Shown piece after piece: positions 23,420 to 34,649 of a DNA stretch of 64,000 nucleotides. Location of the stretch: contig JAUIRK010000207.1 of NCBI GenBank assembly GCA_030549495.1, positions 310,001 through 374,000 on the forward strand, read 5' to 3'. The position numbers and the translations under genes were made by a program. The number at the start of each line of letters is the position of its first letter. Positions within the stretch are counted from its first letter, which is position 1. The stretch comes from Nectonema munidae (taxonomy: Eukaryota > Nematomorpha > Nectonematoida > Nectonematidae). The notes under the pieces were generated by a model that saw only the letters and a program-made list of their open reading frames with translations, was not told where the DNA came from and ran no database searches.

Positions 23420-23960
23420 TGTATTCTATACTATATCAGTACAGAAAAGGACCTACAAAAACTAGAAAAATAAAGAATAGCATGAGCACACATAGTTAAA
23501 ACACGGTATGGACATAGACCAACGTTTCTATTAAGATACAAACTAATATTGAATATATACACTATAAAATATGGAAAGAAATGTCCTAATCAAATCTTGT
23601 TAACTTATTTCTTCAACTAAACTAAAGAGTTGACCACGTAATTCAAAAAATCACTTTTACACTAGTGAATGTTTGAATGAGAAAAAGATATTTAAAATCC
23701 AATAGGAATAAGATCTATAGAAATCCATACCACAAAATCCAAAATTTATGGCATGTCATATCAGAGTGAAGTAAAAAAATAAGAAATGATAAAATGGTGT
23801 GAAGATCAATTTCAGGTGGTCTGCAAATGAATACGAAAAGATTACTGATTGGGCAAAGACATAACTATGGCGAGAGGGTTATAATTCCTTCATATAAGTG
23901 AATCATTTTCGTTGAATTCTGAAAATAAAATTTCATTCACTTAAAATCCTTTCTCTCATT
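23420..23960 (+). mobile_element. Possible LINE 3' fragment, weak
   Basis: A + strand reading gives KTRYGHRPTFLLRYKLILNI followed later by GQRHNYGERVII. This is faintly like the end of some CR1/RTE-type reverse transcriptases (the ...R..YGxR.F... block). Stops and shifts are frequent, and the match is too short to be sure. Confidence 0.25.
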
Positions 23961-24790
23961 TCTTTTCAAAACATAAAGCATTTTAACAAAGTCTAAAAAT
24001 ACCAAGTACATGAATTAACAATTTCTTTATTCAGCAGATTGATTTTAAATGTAAGGATGGAAGTCAAAATAGACAAATATTCTTTTACCCGCATCTGTTT
24101 TTTCACATATGGAAATTTGTGTTATTTATAAGAGTAGGACACACAAAGCTAGAGTTACTGAGCGTACTATAGGTTATTTACAATTCAGATCAATAGATAT
24201 TTTTTGAAGTTTTGAATTTATTTTCTTCTGTATGCACAAAGCTGTCAGACATTGAAATGTGAGTGAGGGAAGTGTTCATTTTCAAAACGGCAAATATATG
24301 ACGAATCATCATTGGTGTTTAGTTTATAAACACCCTTTGTTATACAAAAAACCTTAAGCAGTTTAAAATGTGCAAAGATGCTGAGTTAATTGTTTATTTT
24401 CCTAACTCCAAACAGAGTAAACACAATTTTGGATTTAGTGTTTAGATTTTAAACACTTTATAAAATACGCGAAAAGTTGTAAACATCTTAAAATGTGTTT
24501 ATTAAATTCTAAACACCGTTTTTACAGTGTCTTATAAAGATAAATTATATTAGCTTGATGCAATGTCTCTCAAATCGACTACAGTAAAAATTGATTTCTT
24601 CAATCAAAAAGAAATGAGACGATAAACTGTCTCATAATATAAGCTTTTTATCAACTAAAAGTGGCATTTGCCTAATCTTTTTGTTACCTTTCATAATTTC
24701 ATCGATAAAACTCGATATCTTAATCAAGATTTGTTATTTTTGTTCAAAAGTTTAAACATCTTTTAAAAATATTTTTGTGATATGTACTAG

Positions 24791-25028
24791 AATTCGTTAA
24801 AGTTGGAAGAGATGCAAGTAAGCTTGAACGAAGTGAACAATAAGTTCGCTGAGATTCAAGAATTTTGCAACCTTCAAGGCATAAAAATGAGAAAAGATGT
24901 TCAACAAAAAGTGGATGATTGCAACAAGATTTGGCTCTACATTCGAAGCTTTTACTACAGTCAACGAGACACCCCAACTGCCAAATCAATAGCCAATAGT
25001 GTACGCGTATTGCAAGACTCCAAAATAG
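24791..25028 (+). CDS. Exon 4, spectrin-repeat/coiled-coil gene
   Basis: Acceptor GATATGTACTAG, donor ATAG|GTACTTTG. 238 nt, phase 0 in, phase 1 out. The 79-residue peptide starts NSLKLEEMQVSLNEVNNKF, continues IQEFCNLQGIKMRKDVQQKV and DCNKIWLYIRSFYYSQ, and ends SIANSVRVLQDSKI. It reads as two helices of a spectrin-type repeat with the Trp in IWLYIRS. The phase-1 end forces GAT across the junction with exon 5, which reads through (D). The frame stays open past the donor to 25108, but the downstream part lacks the helical character. A minus-strand 115-codon frame over the same DNA is a shadow. Confidence 0.8.
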
Positions 25029-25329
25029 GTACTTTGCATAAACATATTTCTTCTTTGACATATGTTGTTTTTCCAAATCATACAACTCCATCCCTTCAAT
25101 TCAAGTGATTAAATTTTTAATAGATGAATTTAGCTAATTTGTCTTTTTTGTTGATTAAGGAAGAAGAAGAAAGAAGAAAATTTATTTATTTATAATTGAA
25201 AGTATACACATGAAAATGTAGAGAAATAAATAATGACAATACGAACTATATCAAATCGTAAGAGTAGTAAAAAAAATATATAAAGTTTTCGTGAAGATCC
25301 AAAAGCCAAAAGGCCGCATGTAGGGTGCA

Positions 25330-26320
25330 ACACGCACATTTTATAATAGAGTGAGATGAGAAAAGAAATAACATGAAAAAAACTTGTTCAAAACATCATT
25401 CAATGAAGCGTAATGAACTCTAATTGCAGAATGAAACAATTAGGTAGGAGAGCTAACGTAGCAGTTTTTGTTACAGCAGAAAGAGAGGTTATAAAACGAA
25501 ATGAAGGAGTTTTTCAAAACGTTTTTGAACGTCTTCATTGATAAACTGAGTTCTTTGAAAAAAAAGAGGGTATTTTTGTAACATAAATTCGTTTTGTATC
25601 TAATTGAAATAGTGGAGGTTGAGAGTCGGTAGTATACAGGTAACGGATCGTGTGCTTTTCGTATTTTGTGCTTTATGTTTTCGTTGTATTGTAAGCGTTT
25701 GTTAAAGAGGTCATGCGGTCTATTATTCATGTTTTTGTATAAAAAACCGGCAACTTTGATGTTGAAAAGGTCATTCAACTTGAGAAGATTGTAAATTCTA
25801 AATATTGGTTCGGTATGTGAGTTGTGCTTAAGATGGAATACTTTTCTAATCGCACGTTTCTGTAAAACTTCAATTGGATTTTTATTGTTAGGGTACCAGT
25901 TTATAAGACTATATTGAACATGGGGTAAAAATAGAGTTTTATAAAGAAGGAGTTTGATTTTGGTTTCGGAAAACCTGTTTTGTGCGATGAAGAACGCCAA
26001 TAATAATTTGACTTAACTTGTTTGAAATAACATTAGTATGATAAGTAAAGCTTAGTTCATTATCAAACACAAGCCCGAGTAGATTGAACTTATTGACTAT
26101 GTCAAAACCTGCTTTGCATAGGAACTCTACATTTACAAAGTTTCTCATTGATACAACCATTGATTTAGATTTCCCAGAGTTAATTTTTAAACTATTAGCA
26201 CTGCACCAAGCATAAAATAAGTTTAAATTATATAAAAACTTGTTTATATCAATTAAGCCATATCCTTTGATACGAGAAAGAGGAAAATAAGCAAACTTAT
26301 AAGCAAATTCATTAGTTATT
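25330..26320 (-). mobile_element. LINE fragment (RT C-terminal half)
   Basis: Two long minus-strand frames (26160-25939 and 26000-25440) carry the RT end of a CR1/L2-like LINE. They include WCSANSLKINSGKSKSMVV, then FNLLGLVFDNELSFTYHTN, LYKTLFLPHVQYSLINWYPN, VLQKRAIRKVFHL and HTEPIFRIYNLLKLNDLF. The 186-codon stretch from 26000 to 25440 is unbroken, so this copy is younger than the others. The palm with its catalytic aspartates is missing because the 5' end is truncated near 26.3 kb. It resembles the 4.6-6.3 kb element. It lies in intron 4, antisense to the host gene. Confidence 0.85.
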
Positions 26321-26329
26321 CACATTCGG

Positions 26330-27018
26330 TTTAAAACTATATTTTTACAACGTTTGTATTGTATTTGAAACACTTTTTCAATTAATTTTTTTCATAAATA
26401 ATGAATTTGAAAAAACTAACCACAAAAAATAAACCAGATTTTTTCCAATTATCCTTTATTTCTTTCTATTTATTTTTTGGTTTTTACCAGTAGATTGACT
26501 AAAAGTAAAAGAGTATAAAATAACTCAGAACAAAACTTCATTTATGCCCTATATAATTTGTAAAACAAGTTATCGTTATTTATAGTCTAAGCATATTAAG
26601 AGTGATGTTACATTCAAAATTACGTTCGATATGATCTTTTCCCAAAACTCGTCAATTATAGTAACAGTGTCCACCAGTAAAAAGCCAATGGAAAAACTGA
26701 AATTAACCTAAGGGATGAATGCAATATCAAAGAAGGATGACCATTTTAATTGTCTAATGATGAACTCTATTTTTGGCGATCTCCGAAAAAAATCATCCCA
26801 AAAAGAGGATGAAACCAGTTGAATATAAGGACCAAAAATAAACTATACGTACGCTTAATTCACTTTTACCTTGGCTAAGTAATTAATATGACTGATTCTC
26901 CACATGGTGAATAATCGTATTCCCCATACAAATAAATTTTAGTGATACTTTAGAAGTTTACGCTAACTTATTTCCTGCATTTTTCTGCATTCCTTTAAAA
27001 TACGCTTTAACTTTTTAG
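26330..27018. other. Intron 4 right part, nothing recognised
   Basis: AT-rich, no repeats with clear ends, ending in the pyrimidine tract TTTAACTTTTTAG of exon 5. Confidence 0.4.
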
Positions 27019-27131
27019 ATGTAGAGAACTTGAAAGAAGCATTGGCAATGATTGAAGCACACACTCCTAAAAACAAAGAAATCAACATCTTAGATGACAA
27101 AATCATTCAAGATTCCATTGAAAACATTTTG
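27019..27131 (+). CDS. Exon 5, spectrin-repeat/coiled-coil gene
   Basis: Acceptor TACGCTTTAACTTTTTAG, donor TTTTG|GTGAATTTT. 113 nt entering in phase 1 and leaving in phase 0. The split codon is G/AT (Asp). Peptide: VENLKEALAMIEAHTPKNKE then IIQDSIENIL, a charged helix. The entering phase is exactly what exon 4 demands. Confidence 0.7.
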
Positions 27132-28630
27132 GTGAATTTTTTGCTATATCAAAAGATTTCAACCATAACACTTCTAACAATTTAATGCCCTTTACACAAG
27201 GTGTTGGCAAACTTTTTCATGGAAGCTCCGCATTTAACTTTTACTTCTTTAAGGGTCTAATAGGATTATTTAAAATATGCAGGACGTAATATTGTTTCAA
27301 TTTAAAGTATCTTTATTGCTGCAAAAACTTTTAAGCATGTAAGTAAACATTGATCTCAAAATTTTGCATTTTAAAAAGGTAAATATATTCAAACATATGA
27401 GAAAAAGTGTGATCTTGAAAAAATTCATTTAATTATAAAAGTTTTTTTTTTAAAAAATAATTTCCAGATCAAAATTTATCAGCAATAAGTTTAAATTAAG
27501 TGTATCTTTAATCTTCAAGAATTAAACTACACCAACTCAACTACGAAAAAGTAAAAACAAGAAAAAAAGATATCCACTTTTTCCATTAGCCAATGGGGTA
27601 GAATGAATATATTTTTGGCATTAATGATGGTGAACTCCGAAATAACTTTAGCTTGTAAATTTATCTCTGCAAGCTGCACAAATATGTTTAGCTCGCGGGC
27701 CATATTGCGTTAGCCCAGGTTCCTTCTTTACACGATCTTTGACACTCTTAAAATATGCGGTAATACCTTTAATATAACAACTAAATCCAAAAATATTCTC
27801 TTTTGGTTTGAAATTTTCTAAAATACCTTCATACAAGCATGGAAATTGAATGGAAAGATTAATTTCTATATTTAGTAAAAAAAATTAAACCAAAATGTAT
27901 TAAATCTATATTTTTATAAAAACTTATGCTATTATCTATGGGGAGAATCAGCATGAACAATCTGGATAGGAGTAATAGTGGAAACTGAATTATTGTTCAA
28001 TTCAAAAGAGCTTTCAGTTGAATTTTCCTTAACCAATCTAATAATAGCTCAATAAAATTAACAATATCATAACCTTTCCCATATTTTCTTCAAAACTTGT
28101 TAAAATAAATGGGTGAAAGCTGTCAAAGTATGCAGGAAGTATTGTTGGAGAATGTGTAAGAGTCATTTCGAGAGTTGTTAAATTGTCTGAAACGGAGTAT
28201 TTTATTATTTATGTCCTCTCATCCAATCAGGATTCAGGTTCAAGAGTAAAACCAACAAAATCCTAGTTTAAATCCCACAAACACCATAAAACTTCACTAT
28301 GGCGATTTTGTGCTTATTTAGCGGAACACGTTTTGTACAGAGTAAAATTATGCTAATAATAATTGCTAAATGTCTAAAAAGTTTAATAATAATTGCTAAT
28401 AAGTTTTATCCTTAGCTTCTACATTAAATTGCAAAGTTCAGTAGAAATTTTAATTTCTTTCTAAAAATTGCAACATCGATTGATATGTGTAACGTAGCCT
28501 GACTTATTTTGTAAGCTAAGCTAAGCTATTTTTGGATGGAAAAATCAAGTTCGTCAAAGCGATAATTCCCGAAAGATACACGAAATTAAATATTTTTAGA
28601 CGATTTTGTTTTCCTTTGAAAAACTAATGT
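27132..28630. other. Intron 5 left part
   Basis: AT-rich. A 62-codon minus-strand frame at 27648-27836 ends KHICAACRDKFTS and reads somewhat protein-like. I do not recognise it and it has no neighbours that would support it. Otherwise nothing. Confidence 0.35.
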
Positions 28631-28654
28631 AATATATGCGATCTTTAGTTCTAC

Positions 28655-28760
28655 ATTGTCTTTTTGCATTTCCATTTTCTCCTTTTGCAATTCTGTTTTG
28701 TCTTTTTGTATTTTGTACTTTTTGCAATTCTGCTTCCTTCAAAATTTTTAAAATTTTGTT
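28655..28760. repeat. Degenerate word array, TTTTGTCTTTTTG class
   Basis: About five imperfect 20-21-bp units of the form TTCTGTTTTGTCTTTTTGTA, with spellings such as CATTTCCATTTTCTCCTTTT. Same vocabulary as at 31.49, 37.55, 38.72 and 59.81 kb. A 61-codon frame across it is only a by-product of the repeat. Confidence 0.55.
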
Positions 28761-29105
28761 TTATATTTTTTATATTTATATTATTTTGACATATGTCGCT
28801 TTTAATTCTTTGATATTTTGATTATTTACACGATGGAATTTTTTTTAATGAAAAAAGTAAAAATTTAATTAATTTAATGTTTCAAAAAGCAATAAGTTAT
28901 TTATTTGCGAAATAATTAAAAATTGAAATGATTTAGTTTCTGATTTTCTGCATTAAATAAAGAAATTCAATCGTGTAAATAGTCAAAATATCAAAAAAAA
29001 AATTAAAAATATTACATGTCAAAGTAATGCATAGATATGACAAATAAATAACTAAAAGTTGAAAGAGATAGAATTGCAAAATGTAAAATAGGCCTAAAAA
29101 TGGCA

Positions 29106-29233
29106 TACTGTATTTTTTTGTGGGGGAGTTTAAAAAGTATGCTGGATGCGGGATCGAACCCAAGACCTTGAGTTATCGAAACCCAGTACCTAACCAACCT
29201 TACTCACGCCCCCCAAATCAGTTTTACTGTATT
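29106..29233 (-). repeat. tRNA-derived SINE with 9-bp flanking repeat
   Basis: On the minus strand: GGGGGGCGTGAGTAAGGTTG (box A region), about 25 bp, box B GGGTTCGATCCC, GCATCC, a short body and CACAAAAAAA. The word tactgtatt occurs at 29106-29114 and again at 29225-29233, consistent with a target-site duplication made by LINE-type integration. The head is nearly identical to the 6.7-6.9 kb copy over about 70 bp. Confidence 0.7.
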
Positions 29234-30026
29234 ATGTAATCTTTATATATAAAGATAAGATATTAATATTGTCTTGTTTGCGAAATATTTGTATATGAAT
29301 TTTAGGAGGTGTGATTCTAAGCATCTGTGATAGATTTATAAAAGCTTTGCGGGTTGCGCTTAGATAGTTTGATGAAAATCTCGCTCTCATATAAGTCGGT
29401 TGCATTTATACCTTTGTGCATTTGTTTGCATATTATACTACTACCCTCCATCGTAAATATTCTAAGGCATAGATTAGGGTAATCAAGAAGAAATCAATAT
29501 CATTCAACTAAATTATTGATGATGAAGAAGCATTCACTCAATTTTAATGGCGTAATTTAAAATATTTGTACACTAATCCACGCATTAATCATGCATTTCC
29601 AGTGTAAATCTATATCTTACGATAAGAATCAGGATAAATTAAAATATTCTAGTGGAAATAATACTACAATATTACAAAGATTATTATTATATATAAAACG
29701 AAAATTCTTATTTGATCCGGTGGCAGCTGATGGATGTTTTTATCCCACCTGTGACTTAATCTTCCCACATCGGAACGTGGAGTTTTATTCCACATAGATT
29801 GCTAAAATTGAAGGAACTTAGCTTCTTAAAAATATGTAGATTGTATTTCAGTAAAAAACTATAAAAATAAATCATTGCCTAAATAATTGCACTTTTTAAA
29901 ATGGCAAAATGCGTAAATTATATTATTACGAGTATGGGATTAACGACATCTACAATTTACATAAAAGTTAAACGTTATCCATGTTTTTTCATGAGATTAT
30001 ACACGATATACGAATATATATTTTGA

Positions 30027-30122
30027 TCATATTTATTGAAAAGTCGACGTTGGCTCGCCAGGACAAAGACCTGTTCATTAGAGCGAATAGATGATGATGA
30101 TGATGTTCATATTTATTGAAAA
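30027..30122. mobile_element. 64-bp retro-insertion with 16-bp target duplication
   Basis: TCATATTTATTGAAAA is found perfectly at 30027-30042 and 30107-30122. Between them is a 64-bp insert (GTCGACGTTGGCTCGCCAGG... ending in five ATG units). A long direct repeat around a short piece ending in a simple repeat is the signature of target-primed reverse transcription of an extremely 5'-truncated LINE (or SINE). The family of the insert is not identified. Confidence 0.75.
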
Positions 30123-30239
30123 AGTTATGCATTTTTGGTATCTATCATATGGTAATCAGTTTCGCATAAGACATATGTGTATAATACTCGGCTAAGCATG
30201 ACCCCGTATTTGTAAACTCCTTACGCGCGTAAATACCAC

Positions 30240-30600
30240 TGAAGTATTTCACTGGGTGAAGTCTTGAGGTAAATAACTCAAAATGCAAGTTCATCCTCTT
30301 TGGCGCTAATTTTCCAAAAATAACCCGCCAACTATAGGGAATATTCCCCAAGTTCGCCATATAAAATATCTAGGAATCAATTGGGATGCAGGATTTAGTT
30401 TTCATCTTGAAGCTCACCAAAATATTAAGAAAGGTAAAAAAGATCTAGCGTTATATGGATGTCTTAAAGACCTTGGGTCGATTTCACGACGGTAGGCAAG
30501 GTCATAAAAATGTTAACAATGCCGAAATTTTCCTATGCTAACTCAAATTTGGGATACCCTGTGACTTACAACTTTTATTTGAACACTTTCATTTCGATGT
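30240..30600 (+). mobile_element. LINE fragment (RT thumb), + strand
   Basis: Reading VRHIKYLGINWDAGFSFHLE then HQNIKKGKKDLALYGCLKDL matches the thumb region of non-LTR reverse transcriptases (V..IKYLGI..D..L.F..H). An upstream KCKFILFGANF-like piece is in another frame. The remainder is stopped. This is the only recognisable LINE RT in the window lying in the sense orientation of the host gene. Confidence 0.6.
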
Positions 30601-30844
30601 TATCTTAGAATTTTTTTAGAAGTTTGCTTGAGGTGTAAAATGTAAGGCCTAAATCAATTAAATCCCGGATCCACTCTATAGATCGCTAGATAATACTGGT
30701 TATTCAATGCTATCACGTTTAAATAATCCCGATCTTATTAACCAGAAGTAAAATTTTTTCATTTTGAGATGAAATACTTCCTAGAATAACTTTGGTGATA
30801 AACTTTAAATCCATAGTGACTTGATTTGTTTGGATCCTATAGTC

Positions 30845-30915
30845 AGGGATGTCCAACTAAAACATAAGCAGTGGGCCATTTAGAAAAGTTATTGGACACG
30901 GTCGGGCCGCACCTA
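30845..30915. mobile_element. hAT-type terminus, single end
   Basis: CAGGGATGTCCAACTAAAAC followed by GTGGGCC and GGGCCGCACC words matches a common hAT-type (Charlie-like) left end. No matching right end (GTTGGACATCCCTG) was found, so the element is truncated or too decayed. Confidence 0.45.
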
Positions 30916-31440
30916 TTTAAAAAAATAACAATAATTTATTTATAAAATATTTATCAGAAACTTTTTTATCCTGATTACTGATTATCACAATTTTTATAAA
31001 AATTAAACATAAAATGAGTAGTTAATTGAAATAGTTATTTTTATTTATAAAAGCTGTCTCTCACTTTTACAAATAATTCAAATTCAAATTTTTCAAATGA
31101 AAACTTTCTTTTTATAAAAATTATAATCTTATAATTTTCTTATAGAAAATTTTTCTTATAACCAAGATTTTTTCATTGTGATTTTGCAATTCATTCTTGT
31201 CACAACGTAGAAAAATATACAAAAGTTGCAACATTTCACTTCCGATACATATCCTAAAAAAATTTGTATACTTTTGAGAAAATATAAACCAATCTCACTT
31301 TTAGAAACTTTCTGACATCTGGTATAAACTATAGAATCAAAATATATTAAAGGTCTTTTATACCAAATTTACAGTATTTTAGACTAATCCAACTCAAAGC
31401 TTATTTCAGCTGAAACAAAAAAGAGCATTTTTGAGGACAT

Positions 31441-31930
31441 GTTATAGAAAGTATGATGTTAACAAGTATATATGCCATTTATAGTTCTATTTTGTCTTTT
31501 TTAATGGTATTTTGTCTTTTTTAATGGTATTTTGTATTTTAAAAAGGCACAATTGAGTTAAAAAAGTCAAATTTGTGTTGAAAAGACCATTTTGAGTAGA
31601 AAGTATGATTTTTTGAGGACATATTCTAGAAAGTATGATTTTAACAAGTCATTTATGGTTCTATTTTGTCTATTTTCAATGGTATTTTGTATTTTAAAAA
31701 GACACAATTGAGTTAAAAAAGACAAATTTGGGTTAAAAAGACCATTTTGAGTAGAAAGTACGATTTTTTGAGGCCTTATTTTAGAAAGTATTATTTTAAC
31801 AGCTATATATTTCATTTATAGTTATATTTTGTCTTTTTCGATAGTATTTTGTGTTTTAAAAACACGCAATTTAGTAAAAAAAGACAATTTTTAGTTGAAA
31901 AAGAGAAATTAGAGTTGAAAAAAGACAAAT
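31441..31930. repeat. Three long tandem units (155-182 bp) built of short words
   Basis: The word TAGAAAGTATGAT (or TATTAT) starts units at about 31445, 31627 and 31782. Each unit contains TTCTATTTTGTC, TATTTTGTATTTTAAAAA, CACAATTGAGTTAAAAAA and GACCATTTTGAGTAGAAAG. The unit is itself made of forward TTTTGTC words and then their inverted form AAAAGACAAA. Copy 3 is the most diverged. Frames across it on the minus strand are repeat artefacts. Confidence 0.75.
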
Positions 31931-32315
31931 TAATTAATTGTTTCTTGACTGTTTGATAAACTCTTTTTCCAATTACTTTCACAGATAAAATCAAGATCTA
32001 AAATGATGATCAGAAAGATCTAGAATCTAGATGAAAAAAGAAGCAATGATTTAAAAACCAGGCCTATAATTGTGGTGTTCGTAGTTATCTCAAACATTTT
32101 TATAATTTTTTTAGTAATTTCTAGAATTCATTGTACATAAAAATTAAAAAAAAAAAGTGTTTGCTATTCTTTGAATAATATTTTTTGAAAAATTTATGAA
32201 AATTAAATTCCATTTCATCACAAATTTAGAAAAATTATAATGTTTAAAAACGGCTTTTTACTCTCGATTGCAAATAATGTACCACATAAGCCCCCTTTTC
32301 AAAGAAACGAGGTAG

Positions 32316-32502
32316 AAGAAAATTCCATATTCAGAAATTTCTTCCGAAGTTAATTACTACGTTTTGAAATTTAAGAAAATTCAAGCAAATGTCTTGAACA
32401 AGACTCTGAGCATTGTCAGAATAAAGTTGAAGAGAGAACGCATGAAAACCGAGCTTTTACGCGCGCATCAAAAAGTTTCGAAGGAAATTTCACGCAAAGA
32501 AC
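32316..32502 (+). CDS. Exon 6, spectrin-repeat/coiled-coil gene
   Basis: Too short and ATG-poor to show as a conventional ORF. The donor GAAC|GTAAGTTTTT is near-consensus. The reading frame is open from AAG at 32316, just after a TAG: SEISSEVNYYVLKFKKIQAN, then LNKTLSIVRIKLKRERMKTE, then LLRAHQKVSKEISRKE. The acceptor is less certain: GGTAG at 32315 (used here) or TTTAAG at 32375, both phase 0 as exon 5 requires. It exits in phase 1, which matches the TTTAG|TT acceptor of exon 7 to give Leu. The peptide is a long basic helix. Confidence 0.6.
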
Positions 32503-34020
32503 GTAAGTTTTTCGCATAAATTTCACATTTTCTCTTTAAAAATCTCTATACTCTTTTTATAAAGTTGGCTATTCCTTCACAGGATGAATTTACATATGGG
32601 TGCAAATGTTAAATTTCAACCAAGGATAGAGGCTGTCTATATTTGATGGGTAGTATAAGGAGCCAAGTTAGGTTTGGTCCTAGTTCATGCTATTCCTAAT
32701 TTATATCTATAGCAATTCAATGAATGTTATTTTATTTATAAGATAAACAGCTATCAAATAAGTTTTAAATTTATCAAGATTTTGAAAAAGTAATGTATTT
32801 AGTATTTGGGTTGTATAAATGTACTAAAATTAACATTACTAATTTGTCTATTAATTGATTTTATAATGTGTCGTATCGTTTACCGTTTCTCTTTCTTCAT
32901 TTGAAAAGAACAATATTATTTGTATAAAAGTGATTTAAAAGAATAGAAACATAATCAAAATAAAATACTATTACAATAATAAAAACATTCAATTATTTTA
33001 ATAATTAAAAAGCATTCGTTTTAAATAATTATAATCTGCAATTTTTAGATTTAATTATAAAATTAGCACACACATATATATATTTTGTTCTACTACCATT
33101 TTTTTTTAATTTTAGAAAAAATTATCTTTATTTAAAAAAAATTCGCAAAAGTATTTGCCTATTTGATTCATTCTAAAAAAAATTTTCTTTGATGTTTAAA
33201 TTTATTTGGTGCTTCTAACATATGTGAAAGCACAAAAATAAAGCTTGACTTTTGTTTCATTACAAAAAAAATAAATTTTATTCGGTCAGACATACTCTAC
33301 CTTACCTTCTCCATTACCGCAATAATCTTATCTCAATTGAAGTGTAGTCAAATTTATCATTAAAAAAAAAAGTTTAAAAAAAAGTTTAAAGTTTTAAAAA
33401 AAGTTAAAGTGTATTTTAAAATACGAGCGCTTTTTGTTTATTGGGGAAAGTTAATTGCTGAACTTTCACATTTCAATAAAATTTGAGTAAAAATTATTTT
33501 GGGATATTTCATCAGCCTCAGCTCTTCGAATTATATTTATTGACTGAGATACAACTTTTGCTGTTGATATTTTATCTGACATCAGATTAGCAAAATGAAT
33601 CTCCCTCATGTTATCTTGAGCTGTTTTTCATGGAAAGCTATTCACTCCGAACATTTTTATCCTTTATTATTTTTTCATCGGGCATCAAGCAAAGTTGGAG
33701 ATGAAAGAATCCTGTTTAATCCACTTAAACTTAGTGTATACTTCACAACTTTTAAAGAATATCAGTGAATATCTGTTAAGAAATCGTTATGCCTATAATA
33801 ACACCCACATTCAAATTGCAACATTTAAATTCTTTTTCTCGGAAAATTTTCACTGATTACTTTATTTTATTAATATACTAATCCTAGTTCATTCAATTAT
33901 AAAAAAAAATTTTTATGCGCACTGTTTAATTTTATCACAAATATTATCAACGGAAATTTCTATGACAAAGTCCTACATTCCCAAATATATTCATATCATC
34001 TCTGAGTAGGATCTTCGATC
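32503..34020. other. Intron 6 left part, nothing recognised
   Basis: Very AT-rich with A and T runs. No motif-bearing frames. Confidence 0.4.
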
Positions 34021-34159
34021 AATTTCTAACATTAGGGCGAACAAAAATTGACCTAATAACTCAAAAAATATTGACTTTTTTGTAAAAAAAAATTGACTTT
34101 TTGCAGAAAAAATTGACTTTTTCAAAAAAAAAGTTTTTTTAACTTGCAAAAAAGAACTG

Positions 34160-34495
34160 AAGCCTGATAGCGTCTTTAACAGAATGTCGGAGCCACGAAA
34201 AAAATTTCCTTGCTCCGGGGTTATGTTTTTTAGCTCCGGTGTGAGTTCCAACACGCTCCTATAGTTAAGTGTATATTTTTAAAAAATTTAATAAAAAATA
34301 ACCAAGAAAACAGTTAGGATTAGAGAATACATGCGTGTTTTACTTGAAATTAACATTTGCGCTAGCTTTCATCCAAAAAACGTCATTGAAATGTGAGTGG
34401 TTGAATCATGCGGAGCCAGTTAGTGGAGGCCTATTTAAATTTTTACGGCTCCGGTTCCATGTAGAAAAATTCATCTATCGCAACCCTGATTTTTA
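34160..34495. mobile_element. Nested MITE-like insertion within the hAT
   Basis: The right side, read on the minus strand, begins CAGGGTTGCGATAGATGAAT and continues ...GGAGCCGTAAAAATTT. The left side reads GATAGCGTC...GGAGCCACGAAAAAAATTT. The shared GGAGCC-AAAAATTT blocks are inverted relative to each other. It interrupts the run of ATTGACTTT words of the host hAT, which supports nesting. Boundaries are approximate. Confidence 0.4.
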
Positions 34496-34649
34496 TTACT
34501 TTTTAAATCATTTAAGGCCTCTTTTTCTTCTATAAATAATAAAAAGAACAAAATTTAACTTAAAAACTTCAAAGTTATCGACTCATATACTTCAAAATAT
34601 TGACTTTATTTGTTAAAAAATTCACTTAAAAATTATTTTAAGCTTTTTT

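Larger units (their letters stand above)
22305..24530. mobile_element. CACTG-ended DNA transposon, non-autonomous, composite
   Basis: The left end reads CGCTGTAAAAAA and the right end, on the other strand, CACTGTAAAAACGG. Both ends carry arrays of GTGTTTA/TAAACAC words: at least six in 22310-22450 and eight in 24310-24520, some as palindromes such as GTGTTTAGATTTTAAACAC at 24440-24458. Such subterminal arrays are typical binding sites of the transposase. CACTG termini occur in the Chapaev and CACTA groups, but with no transposase present I cannot choose. The interior hosts a SINE (22.74-22.99 kb) and a word array (23.06-23.24 kb). No clear target duplication. Confidence 0.6.

Noticed and set aside
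24744-25091. 115-codon minus-strand ORF overlapping exon 4
   Set aside because: It is the shadow of exon 4, whose + strand frame has proper splice sites and consistent phase; the minus peptide shows no motif.
28636-28821. 61-codon + ORF rich in Phe/Cys
   Set aside because: It is a translation of the TTTTGTCTTTTTG word array.
31567-31994. Two minus-strand ORFs of 60-82 codons
   Set aside because: They are read through a tandem repeat; their internal repetition mirrors the DNA repeat.
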